A DNA stretch of 64,000 bases, from contig JAFYUS010000002.1 in assembly GCA_017549505.1 (NCBI GenBank), forward strand, positions 50,529 to 114,528. The letters run 5' to 3'. Under the pieces are notes generated by a model that had not been told where the DNA came from, did no database searches, and saw nothing but the letters and a program-made list of their open reading frames with translations. Of the stretch, positions 26,432 through 33,709 are shown in pieces; within the stretch, counting starts at the first letter, position 1; the number at the start of each line of letters is the position of its first letter. The stretch comes from Bacteroidales bacterium. GTDB lineage: Bacteria; Bacteroidota; Bacteroidia; Bacteroidales; UBA932. Made by a program: the position numbers and the translations under genes.

Positions 26432-26966
26432 AATCGTCCTGTTTTGCTATATCGAGAAACGCCGCCATAGCGCGTTTCTTGATATTGTAAAGGTTAGCGA
26501 CGGTTACATGCATCTGCTTTGCAACCACCTCCGGAGCCATGTCCTCCAGCAGAAGTTTCTGAAGAACGAGTCGGTATCGAGGATTGCCGATCCGTGATAT
26601 CATGCTCTTCAGATCCATGGATATCGCCTGACTTACATGGGGTTCAAAAGTTCCTCCCTCAATATAGAGAGGTTCTTTCGACTGATTCTCTATTATCAGG
26701 TCGCGTTTATGTTGGAAATATCTGATGGCGACAGTCTTGATCCACTGGTATACGGAGCTGTTATAGGAGAATGTACGGAGACGCGCCGCATCGTTTTCCA
26801 TTATGTGGACATAGAGTTCGTTTATCAGCTCATCGTAATCCACATCAAACGCGAAGACCCGCCCGATGATGCTGTACATCAGCGGGCGGCACTTCACGAA
26901 GAAAAACTTCCTGGTGATCTTTTCGTCACGGGCGATAAGCCCTTCTATGATCTCCTTGTCTGTCAC
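26403..26966 (-). CDS. ECF-like sigma-70 family RNA polymerase sigma factor
   Basis: 187 residues with a GTG start at 26966, chosen because the open frame further upstream (to 27068) runs inside pgi and encodes an Arg/Ser-rich stretch unlike any sigma factor. Region 2: DYDELINELYVHIMEN and VYQWIKTVAIRYFQHKRD. Region 4: VLQKLLLEDMAPEVVAKQMHVTVANLYNIKKRA, a helix-turn-helix. It starts 14 bases after the pgi stop and is followed by the overlapping anti-sigma-like gene. Coupling to pgi is presumably only transcriptional. Confidence 0.8.
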   Translation of the reverse strand: MTDKEIIEGLIARDEKITRKFFFVKCRPLMYSIIGRVFAFDVDYDELINELYVHIMENDAARLRTFSYNSSVYQWIKTVAIRYFQHKRDLIIENQSKEPLYIEGGTFEPHVSQAISMDLKSMISRIGNPRYRLVLQKLLLEDMAPEVVAKQMHVTVANLYNIKKRAMAAFLDIAKQDDYVRRKVDDH

Positions 26967-26979
26967 CTGTCTATAATGA

Positions 26980-28320
26980 TTAGAGTCTTGCCTTGAGAGC
27001 GTCGGCCATTTCCTCGTAGCCCGGCTTGCCAAGAAGAGCGAACATGTTCTTCTTGTATGCCTCAACACCCGGCTGGTCGAAAGGATTCACGCCAAGCACG
27101 TAACCGCTGATACCGCAGGCCTTCTCGAAGAAATAGAAGAGGGCTCCGAGGTTGTACTCGTTCACGCACTCGATAGAGAGAGAAATCTGAGGAACGCCAC
27201 CGTCGATATGTGCGAGTCTTGTTCCGAGCTCCGCCATAGCGTTGCACTCCTCTACATGCTTGCCTGAGAGGAAGTTAAGACCGTCAAGGTTCTGAGGATC
27301 GTTCTCGATGAGCATAGAGCGGTTGCTCTTCTCTACTGAAACGACTGTCTCCATGAGGGTACGTTCACCATCCTGGATGTACTGGCCCATAGAGTGGAGG
27401 TCAGTTGTGAAGTTTACTGATGCAGGGAATATACCGAGACCGTTCTTACCCTCTGACTCACCGTAAAGCTGCTTCCACCACTCTCCGAGGAATGTGAGCT
27501 TAGGGTTGTAAGCTACGAGGATTTCGATCTTCTTGCCCTGGGCATAGAGAGCGTTACGCATTGCAGCATACTGGACCGCAGGGTTGCACTCGCACTTCTT
27601 TGCACAAGCCTCTTCCATTGCGAGAGCACCTTCAAGCATAGCCTTCATATCGAAGCCTGCAAGAACGATAGGAAGAATACCTACAGGAGTAAGGACTGAG
27701 AAACGTCCGCCTACGTTGTCCTCGATCACGAAAGTCTTGTAACCTTCCTGAGTCGAGAGTGACTTGAGGGCTCCGCGAGCCTTGTCTGTAACTGCTACGA
27801 TACGCTCTGCAGCCTCTGCCTTTCCATATGTATCCTCAAGATACTTCTTTACAAGACGGAAAGCTACAGCAGGCTCAGTCGTAGTACCTGACTTTGAGAT
27901 CACCACGCAAGCTGCATTTCTTTCCTGAACGAGGTCCATGAGCTCGCACATGTACTCTTCTGAAAGGTTCTGTCCTGCAAATACGATCTCTGGAGCATTG
28001 CCCTTGTTCTTGAGCTGTTTTGCAAACTGATGTGAAAGAGCCTCGATGGCGCACTTTGCGCCGAGGTATGAACCACCGATTCCGATGACGATGACAAGGT
28101 CGACATTCTTTGCCGCCCATGCATCCCTTACCGCCTCACACTCTGCAACGAGTCCGCTTGCAAGAGTTTCAGAAGGAAGATGCTTCCAACCAAGGAAATC
28201 ATTACCCGCACCTGTTTCATTTTCAAGCACTTCAAGAGCAGCGAGAGACTTCTCTACATATGCCTTATAATCTGCATCGTTTACAAAGGAGCTGCAGCCT
28301 CCAAGATTTACTTTTACCAT
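26980..28320 (-). CDS. pgi: glucose-6-phosphate isomerase
   Basis: 446 residues, the length of the short bacterial type. It interconverts glucose-6-phosphate and fructose-6-phosphate in glycolysis and gluconeogenesis. Recognised by VIGIGGSYLGAKCAIE, VISKSGTTTEPAVAFR (sugar-phosphate loop), EDNVGGRFSVLTPVG and the C-terminal NPFDQPGVEAYKKNMF. First gene of a unit with the sigma factor. Its promoter overlaps head-to-head with that of the phosphodiesterase gene. Confidence 0.97.
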   Translation of the reverse strand: MVKVNLGGCSSFVNDADYKAYVEKSLAALEVLENETGAGNDFLGWKHLPSETLASGLVAECEAVRDAWAAKNVDLVIVIGIGGSYLGAKCAIEALSHQFAKQLKNKGNAPEIVFAGQNLSEEYMCELMDLVQERNAACVVISKSGTTTEPAVAFRLVKKYLEDTYGKAEAAERIVAVTDKARGALKSLSTQEGYKTFVIEDNVGGRFSVLTPVGILPIVLAGFDMKAMLEGALAMEEACAKKCECNPAVQYAAMRNALYAQGKKIEILVAYNPKLTFLGEWWKQLYGESEGKNGLGIFPASVNFTTDLHSMGQYIQDGERTLMETVVSVEKSNRSMLIENDPQNLDGLNFLSGKHVEECNAMAELGTRLAHIDGGVPQISLSIECVNEYNLGALFYFFEKACGISGYVLGVNPFDQPGVEAYKKNMFALLGKPGYEEMADALKARL

Positions 28321-28388
28321 ATTCTAAATATTTAATCATTACTCATTTATATATGTTTCCGCGGCATGACCGGAAAGCATATCAAGGC

Positions 28389-28422
28389 AAAGTTAACACT
28401 TTTTGAAAAAAGACATACAAAA
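28389..28422 (-). promoter_or_regulatory. promoter of pgi
   Basis: Minus strand: -33 TTTTG (28422-28418), 21-base spacer, -7 TAACTTTG (28396-28389). Start near 28382. It overlaps the opposite promoter almost completely. Confidence 0.65.
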
Positions 28423-28434
28423 TACTTATATTTG
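28402..28434 (+). promoter_or_regulatory. promoter of the phosphodiesterase gene
   Basis: -33 TTTG (28402-28405), 21-base spacer, -7 TATATTTG (28427-28434). Start near 28441, 20 bases before the ATG at 28461. Confidence 0.7.
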
Positions 28435-28460
28435 TATCCGTAAATACATCTATCTTCCTT

Positions 28461-29249
28461 ATGAAAAAGTTAACGCTGATACTTACTCTTCTCATCATGG
28501 TAATCCCATCTACACTTGAGGCCCGCAGAAAAGAAACCGGAAAAACTGACATCGTAGCCCATAGAGGATTCTGGAACTGCGAGGAAGCAGGATATGCAAA
28601 AAACTCGATTGCAGCTTTAAGATGCGCCCAGGAGGCAGGATTCTGGGGAAGTGAATTCGACGTCAACATCACGGCCGACAGCGTCCTTATCGTCTATCAT
28701 GACGGTGAGATCAACGGAAAGAAGATTGAAGAGCACCCATATTCCGAGTTCAAGGACTTCAAGATCGCCAACGGCGAAACCATCCCGACAATCGACGAGT
28801 TCCTTGCCCAGGGTAAGAAATATCCTGCCACAAAACTTGTATATGAACTCAAGCCACAGTCCAATCCTCAGACCGAAGACACATTCGTCAACCTGGCCAT
28901 AGCAAATCTTGCAGAGAACGGACTTCTGGATCCGAACAGGGTCATGTTCATATCTTTCAGCAGAAACATCTGCGAACGACTTGCCCGTATGCTCCCGGGA
29001 TACACCGTCCAGTACCTGAATTCAGACATGGACCCTGACCAGCTTGAGGAATCTAACATCAACGGAGTGGATTATAATCACGAGGTATTCGTGAAGAATC
29101 CGAAATGGTACAGGATGGCCAGGAAGAACAGAATGAGCGTAAACGCCTGGACCGTCAACAAGGAAGAGGACATGGTCAGGATGATAAAGCTGGGCGTTGA
29201 CCAGATCACTACCGATTACCCGTTGGAACTCAGGGCTTTGCTTAAATGA
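28461..29249 (+). CDS. secreted glycerophosphodiester phosphodiesterase family protein
   Basis: 262 residues. A signal peptide covers about residues 1-21. The GDPD core follows: AHRGFW (catalytic His-Arg), GSEFDVNITAD (metal Glu/Asp) and VYHDGEING (second His), then KLVYELKP, AWTVNKEEDM and ITTDYPLELR near the end. It is expected to split glycerophosphodiesters such as glycerophosphocholine or -inositol in the periplasm. Its stop overlaps the start of the next gene (ATGA), so the two are co-translated. Confidence 0.9.
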   Translation: MKKLTLILTLLIMVIPSTLEARRKETGKTDIVAHRGFWNCEEAGYAKNSIAALRCAQEAGFWGSEFDVNITADSVLIVYHDGEINGKKIEEHPYSEFKDFKIANGETIPTIDEFLAQGKKYPATKLVYELKPQSNPQTEDTFVNLAIANLAENGLLDPNRVMFISFSRNICERLARMLPGYTVQYLNSDMDPDQLEESNINGVDYNHEVFVKNPKWYRMARKNRMSVNAWTVNKEEDMVRMIKLGVDQITTDYPLELRALLK

Positions 29250-30154
29250 CAAGGCTCATTGATGAAATAACTCTTTTTCTTGAAAGCAAAGGGTTCGAAT
29301 GTTCCCGTCAGATGCGTGACGGGGCGGAAGTCATATGTACCCGTACCCTTGACGGACGACATTCCAGGATCATATTGCCGCTGGAGATTTCAGCGGCCTC
29401 AGCCACGCAGGCGGCTGAGGTCAGCGACAGGGCATATGAATGCGTAGAGTTCATCCGAACCCTTGAAGACGCCCCTCTGATCATCACCGAAGACCGGTGG
29501 CGGGCACAGGAATCAATGATGCGGGCAAGACTCCTTGCCCACCTTGAAATCTTCAGCCAGGCATTCGCCCGTAACTGCGAGGTACGCAGGATAGAAAAGG
29601 CCGAGGCCAGGGATTTCCTGACACATAACCATTCATACGGTTATGCTGCCTGCAGATACCATTACGGTCTTTTTCTAAAACGGCAGACCGGACATCTTGC
29701 AGCATCGCTCGAAGATAAGGAATCATCATTGGCGCCGGGGACACTGATAGCTGTCGCCACATTTTCAAATGCACGCAAATGGTCCAAGGGAGACAGGGTC
29801 ATAAAGTCATACGAATGGACACGTTATGCATCGCTTCCTGACCTGAGGGTCAGCGGAGGCATGGGCAAGATGCTCAAGACATTCATAAATGACGTCCGTC
29901 CGGACGACATAATGAGTTACGCGGACCTTGAATGGTCGCGTGGTGATGTGTACAGCAGGCTCGGATTTGTCCTGGAAGGACAGAAGGAGCCTGTACTGTT
30001 CTCTGTGGATCCACGTTCATGGGAGAGAACCCCGGTCAAGCCGGGGACGACCGCCGCCTCCGGCGGTCCCGTCATTCCCGGCTCGGCCGGGAATCTGTTC
30101 TTCCGGAATTTCGGAAGCAACAAATACCGTATGAAACTGACAGACTACGAATAA
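29246..30154 (+). CDS. GNAT-like / phage Mom-like family protein with an in-frame hairpin insertion
   Basis: 302 residues, cytosolic. Residues 1-100 are unassigned. Residues about 125-255 have the pattern of an acyltransferase-like family also seen in phages: HNHSYGYAACRYHYG, IAVATFSNAR, SYEWTRYASLP, then GGMGKML and SYADLEWSRGDVYSRLGF. The ending after SVDPRSWER is odd: residues 262-283, Gly/Pro-rich, are encoded by three hairpins in a row (30030-30094) and look inserted, after which a normal-looking tail (FFRNFGSNKYRM) resumes. Overlaps the phosphodiesterase gene by 4 bases. Substrate unknown. Confidence 0.6.
   Translation: MTRLIDEITLFLESKGFECSRQMRDGAEVICTRTLDGRHSRIILPLEISAASATQAAEVSDRAYECVEFIRTLEDAPLIITEDRWRAQESMMRARLLAHLEIFSQAFARNCEVRRIEKAEARDFLTHNHSYGYAACRYHYGLFLKRQTGHLAASLEDKESSLAPGTLIAVATFSNARKWSKGDRVIKSYEWTRYASLPDLRVSGGMGKMLKTFINDVRPDDIMSYADLEWSRGDVYSRLGFVLEGQKEPVLFSVDPRSWERTPVKPGTTAASGGPVIPGSAGNLFFRNFGSNKYRMKLTDYE
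30030..30094. repeat. cluster of three GC-rich hairpins inside a coding region
   Basis: Stems CCCCGG/CCGGGG (30030-30046), GACCGCCG/CGGCGGTC (30049-30068) and ATTCCCGG/CCGGGAAT (30074-30094). The frame stays open through them. Confidence 0.8.
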
Positions 30155-30161
30155 AAATGAC

Positions 30162-30169
30162 TATCTTCG
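30162..30169 (+). promoter_or_regulatory. weak candidate -7 element for purC
   Basis: TATCTTCG, one mismatch to TAnnTTTG, 38 bases before the purC start; it is followed by GCGGCCG as in many Bacteroidales promoters. No clear -33. Confidence 0.35.
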
Positions 30170-30207
30170 CGGCCGTAAAGAAGAATAATCTAAATACACT
30201 ATAAAAA

Positions 30208-31152
30208 ATGGAAGCAATCGTAAAGACCAATTTCAATTTCCCAGGTCAGACAAGCCACTATGTAGGAAAGGTTCGTGACGTGTACAGCATCAATGACGAA
30301 TATCTTGTAATGGTGGTTTCAGACCGTATCTCTGCATTTGACGTAGTACTCCCTAAGGGTATTCCTTTCAAAGGACAGGTACTCAACCAGATCGCCGCAA
30401 AGTTCCTTGATGCGACAACAGACATCCTTCCTAACTGGAAGATCGCAGTTCCGGACCCGATGGTGACCGTAGGACACAAGTGCGAGCCTTTCAAGGTCGA
30501 GATGGTAATCCGCGGATACCTCTCAGGACACGCATGGAGAGAATACAAGGCAGGAAAGCGCACGATCTGCGGCGTAGAGATGCCTGAGGGAATGGTAGAG
30601 AACCAGAAGTTCCCGCAGCCTATCATCACTCCTACAACCAAGGCTGCAGAAGGTCACGACGAGGACATCTCAAAGGAAGAGATCATCGCTCAGGGCATCG
30701 TAAGCCGCGAGGATTACGAGCAGCTTGAGGCTTATACACGCGCAATCTTCCAGAGAGGAACAGAGATTGCCGCAAAGATGGGACTCATCCTTGTAGATAC
30801 AAAGTACGAATTCGGAAAGAAGGACGGAAAGATCTATCTCATGGACGAGATCCACACTCCTGACTCATCACGTTACTTCTACGCAGAAGGCTACGAGGAG
30901 CGTCTTGCAGCAGGCGAGAAGCAGAAGCAGCTCTCGAAGGAGTTCGTACGCGAGTGGCTCATGGCTAACGGCTTCCAGGGTCAGGACGGCCAGCAGGTAC
31001 CTGAGATGACTGAGGAGATCGTGAACGGCATTACAGACCGCTATGTTGAACTTTACGAGAACATCGTAGGCGAGAAGTTCGAGAAGGCTGAGGGTACAGA
31101 CATCCTGGCACGCATCGAGAAGAACGTTACAGACTGTCTTGCAACTCTGTAA
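30208..31152 (+). CDS. purC: phosphoribosylaminoimidazole-succinocarboxamide synthase
   Basis: 314 residues, the longer SAICAR synthase form common in Bacteroidota and yeast. It joins aspartate to CAIR in purine synthesis with ATP. Motifs: [11 protein letters not shown] near the start, [26 protein letters not shown], and [28 protein letters not shown] (seen at about residues 192-219). Codon use is strongly biased, as in highly expressed genes. Single gene followed by a good terminator. Confidence 0.97.
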   Translation: MEAIVKTNFNFPGQTSHYVGKVRDVYSINDEYLVMVVSDRISAFDVVLPKGIPFKGQVLNQIAAKFLDATTDILPNWKIAVPDPMVTVGHKCEPFKVEMVIRGYLSGHAWREYKAGKRTICGVEMPEGMVENQKFPQPIITPTTKAAEGHDEDISKEEIIAQGIVSREDYEQLEAYTRAIFQRGTEIAAKMGLILVDTKYEFGKKDGKIYLMDEIHTPDSSRYFYAEGYEERLAAGEKQKQLSKEFVREWLMANGFQGQDGQQVPEMTEEIVNGITDRYVELYENIVGEKFEKAEGTDILARIEKNVTDCLATL

Positions 31153-31188
31153 TCCACAATTCACTGACACATAGCTATTTACAAAAAC

Positions 31189-31220
31189 TGCGTGCTCCCT
31201 TTTGGCAGCACGCATTTTTT
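31189..31220 (+). terminator. intrinsic terminator of purC
   Basis: TGCGTGCT (31189-31196) pairs with AGCACGCA (31207-31214), followed by TTTTTT (31215-31220). Confidence 0.85.
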
Positions 31221-31256
31221 ATAAATAATTATATATCAGACGATTAGAATTCACAT

Positions 31257-33245
31257 TTATAGCGTCATTAATCTATCCAGAACCTTCTCGCCAAGGGCGG
31301 ATTTGATCCTGATGTGTTCCTTGACAGAAGTCACGAAAGGATCGGATTCGAAGAATGAGCCGCGGACCTGCATGAAGTCTTCCTTACGCTGGGCCTCGTC
31401 TCCGTCGGCGCCGAAACTTGTCATCATGCTGAGCGAGAATTCCTTTCGGGCATCGTCATAGATAAGGTTATCCAATCCAACAACCGAGTCCTTCCATTTC
31501 ATGACAAGTTCCATCAGCTTTTCTGCAGTAATCGTTTCAAAGTCCACCCCGTAGTATTCCTGGATCACCCTGTATGCCCATTTCCATTCATACTGGTAGT
31601 ACATCCTGTGCATCTGGGCGAAACGGTCGTTGACAGAAGCTACGTCCGAAACAATACCTGACTCGATATCATCAAGAAGAGCGGTAACCGCATCCTTCGG
31701 AGCGATGAGTCCTGACATGTCCACCCAATCTCCCTCTCCATAGACAGACTTAGGAACAAAAGCCGCGCGGAGTTCTTCAATCGAGACAAATTCCGAACTC
31801 ATAATTCTGGTAATCAGAGAGTTGCCCAAGAACTTATCTATCGCCATACCATAATACTTAAGACCATTCTTAAGCGAAGACCTCTTGATCTTTCCGCTCT
31901 GGTATGTGTAGGCATCTGAATTCACACCGGATATCCTCTGAAGATCCTTCAATATTGCAACTCCGTTGAGCATCTTCTGGATGGTATACGGACTGAGGAG
32001 GTTGAAGTTGATCTGGTCCAGGAGAACCGGGTCCTTTCTCTTGTCACGGACAGGCCACTTCTTCGCGTCTCGTATGGTACCTACACTCTTGAGGTTGGCT
32101 CCAGGCATGATGAAAGATGTATTCTGCTGCTCGATCAGATATGAGAAAGGCAGGTCGGAGGTATCCTGATGGCTGACGTGACGTCCCATTACAAGAGAGA
32201 ATGCTCCTACCTTGGCCGGCCACAGGATATATGAATCAGAGGCTGTCTTCGCTCCCCTTTCCATGATGCCCTGATGGATAGGTCCCAGCTTGTACATATG
32301 GTTGCTCTGGTTCGATCCGGAACCGGCATTCATGAACGAGAACATTCCGGCGATGAGCAGAGTAGACTTATGATGGGTCACGGTAAACGGACCGGCAAAA
32401 ATGGCGCATGCCTCGCCGTTCTCCCCCTGACAATTGCTGAAGAAAAGCGAATCCGATGCGGAATAATTATGGCCGAGGGTACATGCCTGACCGATGAAGC
32501 ACCTCGAGAATGTCACTCCGTCCTCAACACTCGAACCGCTGGAGATGATGAAGTCGTCACCGATGACTCCCACACCGACATGGACAGGAGCCTCTTCCTT
32601 GCTGTTGATGCTTCCGTTCTTCAGGCGCGAAGCTCCTTCGATCTTGCAGAAATCTCCGATCTTCACATTCTTGATATATCCGGAATCGACGATCACCGAA
32701 TTGGACCCGATGGTACCGACAGATGATGAAATCCCTTCAACATAAGCCCCTATCATACCACGGAGTCTGGAAACCATTTCCGGACGGTGGCGGTAAAGAG
32801 CCATGACATATGCAGTCTGCGCCGTCAGATTGTCGAAGATCATCACTTCGCGACCTCCGGTCTCGCTCAGTACCGAGACTTCGACACCGTTACCGAAGCT
32901 GCTGACGCAGTCGGTAAGGATGATGTCGACGTTTTCGATGAACGTGTCGTGTCCTATATCATAATTCGCAATATAGTTCTTTACATTCTCGATGCAGCAG
33001 TCGTCGCCTACCGTAACATTATGCAAGGTGGCAAAGCCGATTCCCGACGGTTTACGGATACCGCCCGGGAGGCAGAATTCTTTCCTGAACACACCAAGCC
33101 TTACATGGCCTGAAAACCTTGTATGATGGACGGTTTCCGGAAGGAAACCCTCAGCAACCTCTATCTGGTCCCAATCAGAAGCACTGCATACCTGTTGCTT
33201 GAGCACTTCGATTTCGGCTGAAGTAAGCTTTCTATAGTTTGTCAT
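31257..33245 (-). CDS. DUF4954-family left-handed beta-helix protein
   Basis: 662 residues, cytosolic. Residues about 65-340 hold hexapeptide-type turns of a left-handed beta-helix (VTVGDDCCIENVKNYIANYDIG, GTIGSNSVIVDSGYIKN-like, IGDDFIISSGSSVEDG); such folds occur in sugar-nucleotide and acyl transferases. The C-terminal 250 residues are helical. The overall layout matches the DUF4954 proteins of Bacteroidota, often annotated next to nucleotide-sugar enzymes; substrate unknown. Begins 10 bases after recX and ends the rlmN-patatin-recX unit. Confidence 0.75.
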   Translation of the reverse strand: MTNYRKLTSAEIEVLKQQVCSASDWDQIEVAEGFLPETVHHTRFSGHVRLGVFRKEFCLPGGIRKPSGIGFATLHNVTVGDDCCIENVKNYIANYDIGHDTFIENVDIILTDCVSSFGNGVEVSVLSETGGREVMIFDNLTAQTAYVMALYRHRPEMVSRLRGMIGAYVEGISSSVGTIGSNSVIVDSGYIKNVKIGDFCKIEGASRLKNGSINSKEEAPVHVGVGVIGDDFIISSGSSVEDGVTFSRCFIGQACTLGHNYSASDSLFFSNCQGENGEACAIFAGPFTVTHHKSTLLIAGMFSFMNAGSGSNQSNHMYKLGPIHQGIMERGAKTASDSYILWPAKVGAFSLVMGRHVSHQDTSDLPFSYLIEQQNTSFIMPGANLKSVGTIRDAKKWPVRDKRKDPVLLDQINFNLLSPYTIQKMLNGVAILKDLQRISGVNSDAYTYQSGKIKRSSLKNGLKYYGMAIDKFLGNSLITRIMSSEFVSIEELRAAFVPKSVYGEGDWVDMSGLIAPKDAVTALLDDIESGIVSDVASVNDRFAQMHRMYYQYEWKWAYRVIQEYYGVDFETITAEKLMELVMKWKDSVVGLDNLIYDDARKEFSLSMMTSFGADGDEAQRKEDFMQVRGSFFESDPFVTSVKEHIRIKSALGEKVLDRLMTL

Positions 33246-33255
33246 ATTACTTAAG

Positions 33256-33705
33256 TTATTTCTTCATCAAAAATTCCAATACTTCAGACACTTCGTCGTA
33301 TCCGTATCCTCTGCCAAGGCCGAAACGCAACATCTTCAGACGGCACTGAGGATCGTCCTTGAGACTACGGTACTTGTTCTCCATCAGTTTCTCCAGTCTG
33401 GTCATTGCCTTGGACTCATCTATTTCTTCCAAGGCCTTGTCGATGATCTCACGAGGAACTCCCTTGGAGGACAGCATGTATCTTATCTTGGTCTCGCCCC
33501 ATCCGGATATCGCGGACTTGTCACGCGCAAAAGCTGATGCATAGCGAAGTTCATCTATATATTTCTCGGCCACAAGGATTTCGATGACCTTTTCCGCCTT
33601 CTCCCTGTCGCCGTCCAGAGCAGACATCGCCTTCTTCATGATGTCAGCCCTGCAGTACTCTCTGCGTGAGCAGAGGTTTCTCATTCTGTCAAGTACCTTC
33701 TCCAT
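33256..33705 (-). CDS. recX: RecX-family regulator of RecA
   Basis: 149 residues, all helical, with three RecX repeats: REYCRADIMKKAMSAL, AEKYIDELRYASAFARDKSAISGWGETKIRYMLSSKGV-type (residues about 48-83) and the YGYDEVSEVLEFL end. RecX binds RecA filaments and limits recombination. It lies 3.6 kb from recA on the other strand, in one unit with rlmN and the patatin gene. Confidence 0.88.
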   Translation of the reverse strand: MEKVLDRMRNLCSRREYCRADIMKKAMSALDGDREKAEKVIEILVAEKYIDELRYASAFARDKSAISGWGETKIRYMLSSKGVPREIIDKALEEIDESKAMTRLEKLMENKYRSLKDDPQCRLKMLRFGLGRGYGYDEVSEVLEFLMKK

Positions 33706-33709
33706 AAGA

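Noticed and set aside
26967-27068. Longer N-terminus of the sigma factor
   Set aside because: These codons lie inside pgi and give an Arg/Ser-rich stretch unlike sigma factors; GTG at 26966 fits the domain and spacing.
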